Positions 56,319 to 63,956 of a stretch of 64,000 nucleotides of DNA are shown piece by piece; position 1 is the stretch's first letter; the number at the start of each line of letters is the position of its first letter. Source of the stretch: CAWAHD01 sp963781785 (GTDB taxonomy: Bacteria > Planctomycetota > Planctomycetia > Isosphaerales > Isosphaeraceae); contig CAWAHD010000001.1 in NCBI GenBank assembly GCA_963781785.1, positions 930,001-994,000 on the forward strand, read 5' to 3'. The notes beneath the pieces are model-generated. The model had not been told where the DNA came from. It saw nothing but the letters and a program-made list of their open reading frames with translations, and did no database searches. Both the position numbers and the translations under genes were made by a program.

Positions 56319-57223
56319 CCCAGCTCTTGTCGAGATACGCCTGGCCAAGCTTGGCTCCTGGCTTGATGCGCTGCTTGGTTGTCGGGTCCTGGTACGCTTC
56401 CCGAGCCGCCAGCAAGGATTCTGTCGCCCAGTCCTCGACGGTCCCTTCGGCAGCCGCGTCCCGACTCTGCGGCGTGGCGAGCACCGTAAGCTCCTTGAGC
56501 CAGTAATCCTCGCTCGTGCTGATCCGTGCGATGATGCCGCCGTCCCACAGCCCGTGCATGTTGGTCCCTCGCTCGAAGAACCGGACCTGGGTGTCGTTGC
56601 CGCCGCGATCATGGTTGTCGCCGACGTGCATCGGCATGATATCCTCGACGCAGTGAATGAGGAAACGCAGCGCGGGGCCTCTCTCTTCGAGGGGATTGCT
56701 CTTTTCCCTCAACGCCGCTCGGCGCTTCGTGCCAAGTTCCCGCGATATCTTGCTTCTCCGGCGATATTCCCAATCCGGTTCTTCGGATCCGGGATCCGCA
56801 ATTCCACCGTTCGGATTTAGAGTTTCGGATTTAGGATTTACCGTGTGAGGTTTCGTTCTTGGTGGCGGCCAAGCGCCGTGCTGTGATTTTGTCGACCACG
56901 CAGCCCTTCTTGGGATCGTCTGCCGACCACTTGGAGTCGTACCGTGGTTCGTCGAGCGGAACGTCGACGTAGTGCCAGGGAGCGGTCTTGGGCAACCTCC
57001 GCCGGTTCTCATCGGCCCAGGTCGAGGCGTCGGCGAGGCTCTCGCCGCCATCGAGCAGAGCCGCGATTGCGGCCTTGGCTCTCGGGTCCAGGTTCTTCTC
57101 GGCGAGCCGGGAGATGACGCGATGGCCGAGGCGCCTCCATGCATAGGCGGGCATCGTGGTCTGGAGGGCCATTAGCAGGGCAAGCACGACGGAAGAGCCT
57201 AAGCGATGCGGCAGACGGCGCAT
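56319..57223 (-). pseudogene. S1/P1-type nuclease, interrupted and truncated by IS256
   Basis: Starts MRRLPHRLGSSVVLALLMAL with signal peptide ending PAYA, so the mature N-terminus is Trp (AWRRLGHRVISRLAEKNL), as required for zinc binding in S1/P1 nucleases. Further zinc ligands are in TAPWHYVDVPLDE and CVVDKITARR. After AATKNETSHGKS the frame stops; an insert of about 130 bases follows, with AAATCC-type simple repeats, then the domain resumes in another frame: PALRFLIHCVEDIMPMHVGD, NHDRGGNDTQVRFFERGTN, EDYWLKELTVLATPQSRDAA, ending PGAKLGQAYLDKSWA at the IS256 end. About 20 C-terminal residues are missing. Exported nuclease, now non-functional. Confidence 0.85.
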
Positions 57224-57649
57224 GTCTTACTTCAGCGTTCGTGTGGCGGTCCGGCCGAGGAGGATTGATTATGCCCAGCACGTTCGAGCCAGGCAATCGG
57301 ATCGACCATCGACCAAGTGGTCACCGTTAGCGGCGCCCCGGCGCGTCTGCAACAATGTTGGAATGGAACGGACCGGCGCCGACGAATCGAGCCAGGCATC
57401 ACGACTAGCCCCCAAGCTGCGGGCTCTTGCCGATCGCGGTATCTACTTCGGCACCAGGCGACAGGTCGTGGATGCGTGGGACCCGCATCGCAGAACGTGG
57501 CAACGGCCGACTCGGCACCGACGCAAACCGGCATAGCGGCAGCACAAAGCGAGGTCGCCCCGAACGACCGGCAGTCCCGCGCTCAGACAACGATCGTCGT
57601 GAATGAGTTTGGGCGCGACCGTCCAACACACTTCTGGTACGATGTTTTC
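57224..57649. other. intergenic stretch, no supported gene
   Basis: Divergent spacer between the nuclease and the GNAT gene. Open frames are short and without coding character. Confidence 0.45.
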
Positions 57650-58231
57650 ATGCCTAACTTCATCGCAAAACGGCTAGACGCTTCCACGTGGCAAGACTTC
57701 GCCGCACTCGTCACCAGCCACAACGGCGTTTGGGGCGGTTGCTGGTGCATGTCGTTTCATCCTGAGGGTGCTGGACAGGGCAAGACGGCAGCTCAGAACT
57801 GCGCCGAGAAAGAGCGCCGTGTCTGCGCGGGCACCGCTCACGCTGCCTTGGTGTTTGACGGAACCACCTGCATCGGTTGGTGCCAGTTCGGATCGCCGGA
57901 GGAGCTTCCGCGAATCAAGAATCAGCGCGCGTACCTGCAGGGTCTCACCAAGCTTCCGGACTGGAGGATCACCTGCCTGTTCGTGGACTGAGCACATCGG
58001 GGAAAGGGCGTCGCGGCCGCCGCGCTGCGGAGTGCGATTAAAGAGATAGCGCATTTAGGCGGCGGCACAGTGGAGAGCTATCCTGAGGATGTCGCCGGGC
58101 GATCCGTCTCCAATTCCTTTCTCCACAACGGCACCATCGCACTGTTCGAAAAGCATGGATTCAAACGAATCCGCCGCCTTGGTAAGAACCACTGGGTGGT
58201 CGCGAGGCGGGTGCGAGCTGAGGGAGCGTGA
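57650..58231 (+). pseudogene. GNAT acetyltransferase with an in-frame TGA
   Basis: ATG 57650 (MPNFIAKRLDASTWQDFAAL). GGCWCMSFHPEG and CAGTAHAALVFDGTTCIGWC are the first half of a GNAT family common in actinobacteria and planctomycetes. The reading LFVD is followed by TGA (57989-57991) and, in the same frame, AHRGKGVAAAALRSAIKEIA, ...SFLHNGTIALFEKHGFKRIR...NHWVVARRV and a normal stop at 58229. AHRGKGVA is the acetyl-CoA loop, so the second half is needed for activity. Family members usually have R or K at the TGA, and CGA to TGA is a single change. 193 codons in total. Confidence 0.8.
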
Positions 58232-58238
58232 GCTAGTA

Positions 58239-58351
58239 CTGTGCATCGTGGTGCACCGCAACCTCAGCGCCAGCGTTAACGCCAGAGATTGCGCCGCGCA
58301 ATCTTTCGCCTCCGGGCTGGTGCCAAGGTTGCAATGAACGACGATGCACAG
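58239..58351. repeat. 113-bp imperfect palindrome made of two SLOG gene ends
   Basis: The sequence from CTGTGCATCGTGG (58239) to CGATGCACAG (58351) aligns without gaps to its own reverse complement, centred at about 58295 (GCGCCGCGC). Both arms encode the same C-terminal motif on opposite strands: CIVVHRNLSASVNARDCAAQ on the plus strand and CIVVHCNLGTSPEAKDCAAQ on the minus strand. Confidence 0.8.
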
Positions 58352-58621
58352 GTCAGCACCCGGCTTGACCATCCTGGCGTTGCGTAACGGACCGGCTCGG
58401 TGCTTGAAGTAGTTCCGCTCGACGCCCGTAATGGGGTGCGGCTCAGTCGCGATCCTGGCGGCCTGCGCGGCGTCCTCAAACGCCGCGTCGACGCCGCTGC
58501 TGTAACCGTGGACGATCACGAGCTGTGTTTCGTACCGAGCGATCACGCGGCGGATGACTCGTTCCGCAAGGTTGGTGCACCGCGATTCGTGGTCGCCAGC
58601 GGATAGGATATGCCTGTCCAC
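58296..58621 (-). CDS. SLOG (DUF2493/YspA-like) nucleotide-binding protein, C-terminus altered
   Basis: ATG 58621 (MDRHILSAGDHESRCTNLAE). TQLVIVHGYSSGVDAAFEDA is the SLOG sugar/nucleotide loop (HGxxxGVD), and GPLRNARMVKPGADLCIVVH the second conserved block (GPxRNxxMV...GAD). SLOG proteins bind nucleotide-derived ligands and are linked to stress signalling and defence. The natural C-terminus should come soon after DCAAQS; the open frame actually runs on to 58055 through the palindrome and antisense to the GNAT gene, so the end given here is an estimate. Confidence 0.68.
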
Positions 58622-58654
58622 ATAGTAACGGCGTATCCTCAGCCTGTCGAGCCC

Positions 58655-58912
58655 TTACGCGGTCACATCTCGAGCTGGCCCACGACCGCCCCAATCGGGC
58701 CAGTTGCGTTTCCTTCGAGGCGATTGATCCCGAAACGGTTCTCGTATCCGGTACCGGACCAACGAAGGTGTAAGCACGACCATAATGTCGGGCGTGAAAG
58801 CTTGGGCCAGCGTCATCTGTTCGTCCAGAGGAGGCATCCACGTGCTCTGGACGATCGGCAAAAAATCGAACTGTTTGGAAAAAGTTGGGTGTGCCACTGA
58901 GAATTGCTGCAT
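58655..58912 (-). CDS. unidentified small protein upstream of the SLOG gene
   Basis: 85 residues: HPTFSKQFDFLPIVQSTWMP, then DEQMTLAQAFTPDIMVVLTP and SLVRYRIREPFRDQ. The composition looks natural up to about residue 62, then becomes Arg/Pro-rich. It ends 33 bases before the SLOG start on the same strand, so it may be a small partner or a decayed N-terminal part. No family recognised. Confidence 0.35.
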   Translation of the reverse strand: MQQFSVAHPTFSKQFDFLPIVQSTWMPPLDEQMTLAQAFTPDIMVVLTPSLVRYRIREPFRDQSPRRKRNWPDWGGRGPARDVTA

Positions 58913-58948
58913 AGTACTGCTGATGATGTCGATTCGGTGACGGGCTCG

Positions 58949-59725
58949 ATGGACATGCGCAACTCGAAAAACTCCTGCGTGCTACCGCACCTTGGGACTC
59001 TCCTCACCGAGGGAAACGTGGCCGCGCTATCGGACTGCCAGCTCCTCGAGCGATTGGTACACGAGCGCGCCCAGTCAGTCGAGGCTGCCCGAGCGGCGGA
59101 GATCGCGTTCGAAGCGCTAGTGAATCGTCACAGCGCAATGGTCTGGGGCGTCTGCCGCCGGGTGCTTGGTGATGTCCACGAGGCCGAGGATGCATTTCAG
59201 GCGACGTTTTTGCTCCTTGTGCGTAAGGCCAAGTCACTACACGTCGATGACTCGCTCGGTCGGTGGCTCTACGGTGTGGCCCACCGCGTCGCGGTCCGTG
59301 CTCGTTTCCATGCGAGCCGTCGATCCTCGGGTCGCCCGGAAGCTCCAGTGACTGCAAGCGATGATCCACACGCCGAAGTGGAAAAGTCTGAAATCCGCGA
59401 GATCATTAGCACGGAGCTTGACCGGCTTCCGCTCAAGTACCGGTGCGCTGTCGACCTGTGCGATTTGCAGGGTATGACACACGAGCAGGCAGCCCGTGAG
59501 CTTGCGTGGCCGTTGGCTACCGTGAAGAGCCGGCTCACCAGAGGCCGGCTCCGGCTCAGGGGCCGGCTGACTCGCCGAGGGATCGCGCCCCTGGGAGCGG
59601 GTGTAACGACAGTGCTTTGCGCCGAAGCCGGTGCGACCGTTCCAGCGGCGCTTGTGAAATCGATCGTCCGCTCTTCCATCCCGCGCGAGGCGCCGCATCG
59701 CCCCCGGCGGTCACAATTCTTGTGA
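58949..59725 (+). CDS. ECF-type RNA polymerase sigma factor
   Basis: 258 residues from ATG 58949 (MDMRNSKNSCVLPHLGTLLT). Region 2: AFEALVNRHSAMVWGVCRRV, LGDVHEAEDAFQATFLLLVR and LGRWLYGVAHRVAVRAR (the DAFQATFLxL box is typical of planctomycete ECF sigmas). Region 4: LDRLPLKYRCAVDLCDLQGM, THEQAARELAWPLATVKSRL, TRGRLRLRGRL. The C-terminus GAGVTTVLCAEAGATVPAAL continues the planctomycete pattern in which region 4 is followed by a membrane-spanning extension; the frame stops at 59723 and the extension appears in another frame (next entry). Expected to drive transcription in response to an envelope signal. Confidence 0.92.
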   Translation: MDMRNSKNSCVLPHLGTLLTEGNVAALSDCQLLERLVHERAQSVEAARAAEIAFEALVNRHSAMVWGVCRRVLGDVHEAEDAFQATFLLLVRKAKSLHVDDSLGRWLYGVAHRVAVRARFHASRRSSGRPEAPVTASDDPHAEVEKSEIREIISTELDRLPLKYRCAVDLCDLQGMTHEQAARELAWPLATVKSRLTRGRLRLRGRLTRRGIAPLGAGVTTVLCAEAGATVPAALVKSIVRSSIPREAPHRPRRSQFL

Positions 59726-59739
59726 AGGAAACACTTCAG

Positions 59740-60615
59740 ATGATGATCTGGCAGAAGATCAAGGCGGCAGCGACTGCCGCCGTTCTTGCCGCGGGACTCG
59801 TCGCCGTCGCGCTGGCCCGGCAAGCATCGCCGGCTCTGCCCGCGAGTCCACTCCAGGCGACCCCAGACGCAGGCGCCCAGCGAGGTCGCCGCCAGATCGC
59901 ACCCGACCCCCGATGGACCAGGGTGCTGCCGAGTGGTGCAAGGGTCGAGGTGATCGGAGTCTCGCCCCATCCCTCCGGCCCTCACACCTGGTACCGTCCC
60001 GATGGGACGCCGCTGACTGAGGCACTGTGTGACGCGTCCCGAAATGATGTCCAGGCAGCCGATAACAGCGTCGTACGCGCCATCGTCGTGCGCTTCACCC
60101 ACCTGCCACCGAATGCGGAGCACCAGTATCAGGTTCTCGAGTCCATCGTCGGCGGCTCGGCGAAGCCAGTAATTGACGGCGCGCCTGTCGCAGACTTGTT
60201 CGAGTGGGTCGGTGTTCTGCAACGCTCGCAGAAAACCTGCACGGTCCGCTTCGAAGTTGGGGCAGGGACGTGGATCACAGACGTTTCACATGGACCTTCG
60301 GAGGGCGCGACTGCGTCGGAGCGCGGGGGCTACATCTTCAGCGAGCCGGCTGCGTCCGAGCACGGAACAACCCTAACCCTGACTCACACCCAACGTGATC
60401 TCTTTATGCGACTGGTTGCCGTCGACCGCGATGGCAAGGAATGGCTTGGCGGCTCGCAGTCCTCACTTGGGATAGGCGAGATCCACCAGATCAAAGTCGA
60501 GTTCCCATTGCCTCTCGAGAAGATCAAGGAGTTTCGCGTGCAGATTCAGCCACTCGAGCGAGTCGAGATCGCCGGTGTGGCACTGGATCGCGATAAGCCT
60601 CTTTCAAGGGACTGA
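59740..60615 (+). CDS. membrane-anchored extracytoplasmic domain, probable C-terminal half of the sigma factor
   Basis: 291 residues from ATG 59740. A membrane helix (IKAAATAAVLAAGLVAVALA) is followed by a beta-rich outside domain: WTRVLPSGARVEVIGVSPHP, RAIVVRFTHLPPNAEHQYQV, CTVRFEVGAGTWITDVSHGP, LFMRLVAVDRDGKEWLGGSQ, FRVQIQPLERVEIAGVAL. The frame is open upstream (ARGAASPPAVTILVKETLQ), which joins the sigma frame if one base is restored near 59680. So this may be one fused sigma-membrane protein of about 555 residues. Yet AAGGA sits 11 bases before the ATG, so separate translation is possible as well. Confidence 0.8.
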   Translation: MMIWQKIKAAATAAVLAAGLVAVALARQASPALPASPLQATPDAGAQRGRRQIAPDPRWTRVLPSGARVEVIGVSPHPSGPHTWYRPDGTPLTEALCDASRNDVQAADNSVVRAIVVRFTHLPPNAEHQYQVLESIVGGSAKPVIDGAPVADLFEWVGVLQRSQKTCTVRFEVGAGTWITDVSHGPSEGATASERGGYIFSEPAASEHGTTLTLTHTQRDLFMRLVAVDRDGKEWLGGSQSSLGIGEIHQIKVEFPLPLEKIKEFRVQIQPLERVEIAGVALDRDKPLSRD

Positions 60616-60810
60616 GTCCCACTTTCAGTTATCACGCGACCCCCCGGTCAAAGCGCGTCGCGATGGCCACGGCTAAGTCGGGGTTCCCTCCGATGGGGCT
60701 CGTGCCGCGCGGTGGGGAGCGAGTCGCACGCAGAGAGCTGCAAGGACCGCGAATCGACGTCGTCTGGGCATTACGTGTCGGTCAGACCGCTAAATCCGCC
60801 AGGAGCGACC

Positions 60811-61449
60811 ATGAGGCGCATTGCATTTTCGGTAGTAACAACGATCGTTCTAATGGTTTCTGCGAACATCGCCGAGGCGGGGGCAATCACCTACGCAATC
60901 GAAAACTATCCAGCAGATCAAGAGGGCTACACTCTCTCCGGCACCATCACAACCGACGGCGTCATTGGCGGCCTCGCTGCCTCCGACATCGTGTCCTGGA
61001 GCTGGACGATCTCGTATCCCGGCGAACCACCAGTCACGTTTTCTTCTTCCGACCCCCAATCGGGAGTATTCCTGGATGGAGCCGTCGTCGCGTCGCAGTC
61101 GGCCATCATCGTCGGCCTACCGTCTCAACCAGGCGCGAATTTTCTCGAGCTGTATCAAGGCGTACCGGGAAGCATCGAAAACGCGATAGTCTACAATCGT
61201 CTTCTGAGCGCAGGACTCCCACCAGTGAACGACTACGACGGCGCAACATCTGCAATTGGCGGCTGGTCGACCTATAGCCCCAGCATGGGAGGTACAGACC
61301 CCTGGGTCATCGCCGCGACCACGGCGGTCCCGGAACCTTCGTCTCTCGCTCTTGCGGGTTTGGCGGTTACGTGCGCGGTTGTCCTTGGCGGCGCTCGAAA
61401 TCGAATCAGGTTCTGTCGCAGACCCGCGGTCGAGGCTCGGGCCGATTAG
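60811..61449 (+). CDS. PEP-CTERM sorting-domain protein
   Basis: 212 residues from ATG 60811, with AGGAGCG just upstream. Signal peptide MRRIAFSVVTTIVLMVSANIAEAG. The body AITYAIENYPADQEGYTLSG, IVSWSWTISYPGEPPVTFSS is a small beta domain common in PEP-CTERM proteins. The C-terminal PEP signal is VPEPSSLALAGLAVTCAVVL followed by a basic stretch (GGARNRIRFCRR), recognised by an exosortase. It should be exported and anchored or released at the cell surface. The basic tail is longer than usual. Confidence 0.9.
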   Translation: MRRIAFSVVTTIVLMVSANIAEAGAITYAIENYPADQEGYTLSGTITTDGVIGGLAASDIVSWSWTISYPGEPPVTFSSSDPQSGVFLDGAVVASQSAIIVGLPSQPGANFLELYQGVPGSIENAIVYNRLLSAGLPPVNDYDGATSAIGGWSTYSPSMGGTDPWVIAATTAVPEPSSLALAGLAVTCAVVLGGARNRIRFCRRPAVEARAD

Positions 61450-61571
61450 CGAGCCGAGTCGCGACTAGCTTTCGATTACCCGGCCGGCAATCGTGGCATG
61501 AGACCGCCGAGGCGACTTAATCATGGCACGCTAACCTTGACGCACGACGTCATTCGATTGGAGACGCTTTC

Positions 61572-62174
61572 ATGTTACGACGATTTCGCCCGGTCCTTAC
61601 CGTGCTGGAAGGCCGACAAATGCTGTCATTGATGAACCATCACCTCTCAGGAGGCGCGAGGATCGAGACCAAGCCAAAGCCGGGTGCCGGTTCAATCACG
61701 GGAACGCTCAACGGTACGTTCGAGTGCGTCGCGCCTCCCGGTAGTAGCCCCTCCAGCGACTACATGCAGTTCCGGTTTTTCAGTGGGCAGCTCAATGCGA
61801 TCCCGATGGGAGGAACGGGCGGCATCTCCGTTAACACGAGCGGTCTCGATGGGATCGCCAACATCTTCAGCTTGGGCAAATTCCAGGGTCCGTTCAACGG
61901 CCGCCCCCCCTTGGATCTAAGAACCGATCTGCTGACTCTGAAGCCACTCGACGCCCCGTTCTCAGCGACCGACGATGTTCCGAGTTCGTTCAATCTGCTC
62001 ACGCGCGTCAAGTCTGCCACCGGCGTTTTCAAACGCGACGTGCATAAGCTCCTCTCCCTGACAATCGTTCTGTCGGATCAGCACAGCAACGGCGCCGACC
62101 TGAACGGCAATTCAACCTTTCCATTTGAACTCATGGCCAATGTCACCGCGACCGTGCAGCCTGCCGAAACATAA
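61572..62174 (+). CDS. LEPR-xLL-type surface protein, small
   Basis: 200 residues from ATG 61572. Instead of a signal peptide, the N-terminus is MLRRFRPVLTVLEGRQMLSL, a variant of the LEPR-xLL motif that marks secreted or surface proteins in planctomycetes and related bacteria. The rest is a beta-rich domain (SITGTLNGTFECVAPPGSSP ... FQGPFNGRPPLDLRTDLLTL ... DVHKLLSLTIVLSDQHSNGA) without known family. First of three consecutive genes with such a start, behind the PEP-CTERM gene and the ECF sigma factor. Confidence 0.82.
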   Translation: MLRRFRPVLTVLEGRQMLSLMNHHLSGGARIETKPKPGAGSITGTLNGTFECVAPPGSSPSSDYMQFRFFSGQLNAIPMGGTGGISVNTSGLDGIANIFSLGKFQGPFNGRPPLDLRTDLLTLKPLDAPFSATDDVPSSFNLLTRVKSATGVFKRDVHKLLSLTIVLSDQHSNGADLNGNSTFPFELMANVTATVQPAET

Positions 62175-62245
62175 GGGCTGTGCGGATTCCTGGGCCACCC
62201 GTGTTCGAACACCTCCGCACATTCAGCTCGCCAGAAGGAATTGAC

Positions 62246-63856
62246 ATGAAATTGCGTCGCTCAGTCGCACCTAATCTCGAGATCTTCGAGGAAAAAGTGC
62301 TTCTCTCGACCGGAATCGGCAAGCCGGCGGCGGCCGTGGCCATCATCGCGAGCAAGGCTCCCAAGCCTTTCAAGTTCAACGGCAAACTTCCACTGAAGCT
62401 CACTGCGACTTCCACCGGGCTGGCCCCCGGCTTCCGCGAGAAACAGCCATTTCCACCGATGGGTGAGAAGGTCAAGGTGTCGGGAACGCTCGCGCATCCC
62501 GGAGTCGCTTCTTCCGACGGGCTTCCAAACCTCGCCGATTCGACGTTCCAGCTCTCGAACGCGACTGGGAGTCTGCTCGTGACCTTTTCGTCATCGACGA
62601 CGAATGCTTACGGCTTCACGATCTCGGGAGGGACGAAGCGGTTCGTGCGCGCGGACGGGACCGCCGGCACGGCCGTTTTGGCACGCTCGTCGAGCAGAAC
62701 CTTCCGCTTGACTTTCAAGACGATCATACCGGGCGGCCAGTCATCCAATCCGCCGCCGGGCGGGCAACTGACGATTCTTGCCTCGTACAATCGGACCTCG
62801 AGCGGGCCCAATGGCGGGTTTCCCAACCCTGGGGTAACTCTGGATTCACAGGGAAACCTGTACGGGACCACCAACGGTGGCGGGACGAATGACATTGGTA
62901 CGGTATACGAGATCGCCAGGGGGAGTCGTACGATCGTGACCATCGCGTCATTCGACGCCACCAGTGGCGGAGGAGGTCCCCACGCTAGCGTGACCCTGGA
63001 CGTGCAGGGAAACCTCTACGGTACGACCGCGAGCGGTGGGCTCGGCGGAGCAGGGACAGTCTGGGAGATTGTCGCGGGGACGCACACGATCACGACCGTC
63101 GGCTCGTTCAACCTCACGAATGGATCCAATCCGAGCGGAGTGACCCTGGACGCGCAGGGAAACCTCTACGGCACGACGTCTTTGGGCGGGACCGGCGGCG
63201 TGGGCACCGTGTGGGAGGTCGCCAAGGGCACCAACACCGTCACCACGCTCGCTAGCTTCGACGGAGTAAATGGGGCGGGGCCTCTTGGTGGCGTAACGCT
63301 GGACGCGCAGGGGAACCTCTACGGGTCGACCACAGGGGGAGGGCCGAATAGGGAGGGCACAGTCTTTGAGGTCGTCAAGGGAAGCCACACGATCACGACG
63401 CTGTTTTCTCAGGGTTCCAATGATCTGGTCCTTGACGCGCAGGGGAACTTCTACTTAACGGGCCATGCTCGAATTGGCGAGCCCATTGTGGAGGAGCTCA
63501 ACAAGCTCGCCGATGGCACCTACGGTATCAGCAAGGTCTTCACCTTTACTGGGATGAACGCGGCCGAACTCGTAGACGGGTTGACCCTGGACGCGCAGGG
63601 GAACCTCTATGGAGCGACCGAACAATTCAGCCTTTTAGGTCAAGGTGGGACGCTCTGGGAGATCGCGACGGGCAGCAACACCATCACCACGCTCGCTACC
63701 TTCAGCGGAACGAATGGTCTCGCGCCCGTCAGCGGCGTGGCCTTCGACGGGTCTGGCAACCTTTACGGCAATACCGGAGCGGGTGGGGCCTTCGGTTTCG
63801 GCACCGTCTGGGAGTTCATCGTAGGCGCAGTTCCGAGTGTCCGCACCTTGAACTGA
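62246..63856 (+). CDS. LEPR-xLL-type protein with seven GloVer-like tandem repeats
   Basis: 536 residues from ATG 62246, GAAGGA upstream. N-terminus MKLRRSVAPNLEIFEEKVLL matches the LEPR-xLL pattern (LEIFEEKVLLS). Residues about 30-185 form a beta-rich domain. From about residue 196 seven units of about 50 residues follow, each GVTLDAQGNLYGTTxxGGxxx plus GTVWEVAKGTxTITTLASF; units 1-4 and 6-7 are close to consensus, unit 5 is diverged. This is the choice-of-anchor GloVer tandem repeat (I recall it as TIGR03803), predicted to build a beta-propeller. The repeats are also similar in DNA sequence, suggesting recent duplication. Surface or secreted location inferred. Confidence 0.85.
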   Translation: MKLRRSVAPNLEIFEEKVLLSTGIGKPAAAVAIIASKAPKPFKFNGKLPLKLTATSTGLAPGFREKQPFPPMGEKVKVSGTLAHPGVASSDGLPNLADSTFQLSNATGSLLVTFSSSTTNAYGFTISGGTKRFVRADGTAGTAVLARSSSRTFRLTFKTIIPGGQSSNPPPGGQLTILASYNRTSSGPNGGFPNPGVTLDSQGNLYGTTNGGGTNDIGTVYEIARGSRTIVTIASFDATSGGGGPHASVTLDVQGNLYGTTASGGLGGAGTVWEIVAGTHTITTVGSFNLTNGSNPSGVTLDAQGNLYGTTSLGGTGGVGTVWEVAKGTNTVTTLASFDGVNGAGPLGGVTLDAQGNLYGSTTGGGPNREGTVFEVVKGSHTITTLFSQGSNDLVLDAQGNFYLTGHARIGEPIVEELNKLADGTYGISKVFTFTGMNAAELVDGLTLDAQGNLYGATEQFSLLGQGGTLWEIATGSNTITTLATFSGTNGLAPVSGVAFDGSGNLYGNTGAGGAFGFGTVWEFIVGAVPSVRTLN

Positions 63857-63956
63857 GTGATTCGACCGGTTTCGTTCCAAACGGTTGATCGATCCGACGC
63901 CACTTTCGTAACGACTTCTTCCGGCTCTTGGCCGATTCGTGACAGGAGCACCATCA

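Noticed and set aside
57989..57991. Selenocysteine at the in-frame TGA
   Set aside because: Homologues carry R or K at this place, the gene is not a redox enzyme, and no SECIS-like hairpin follows.
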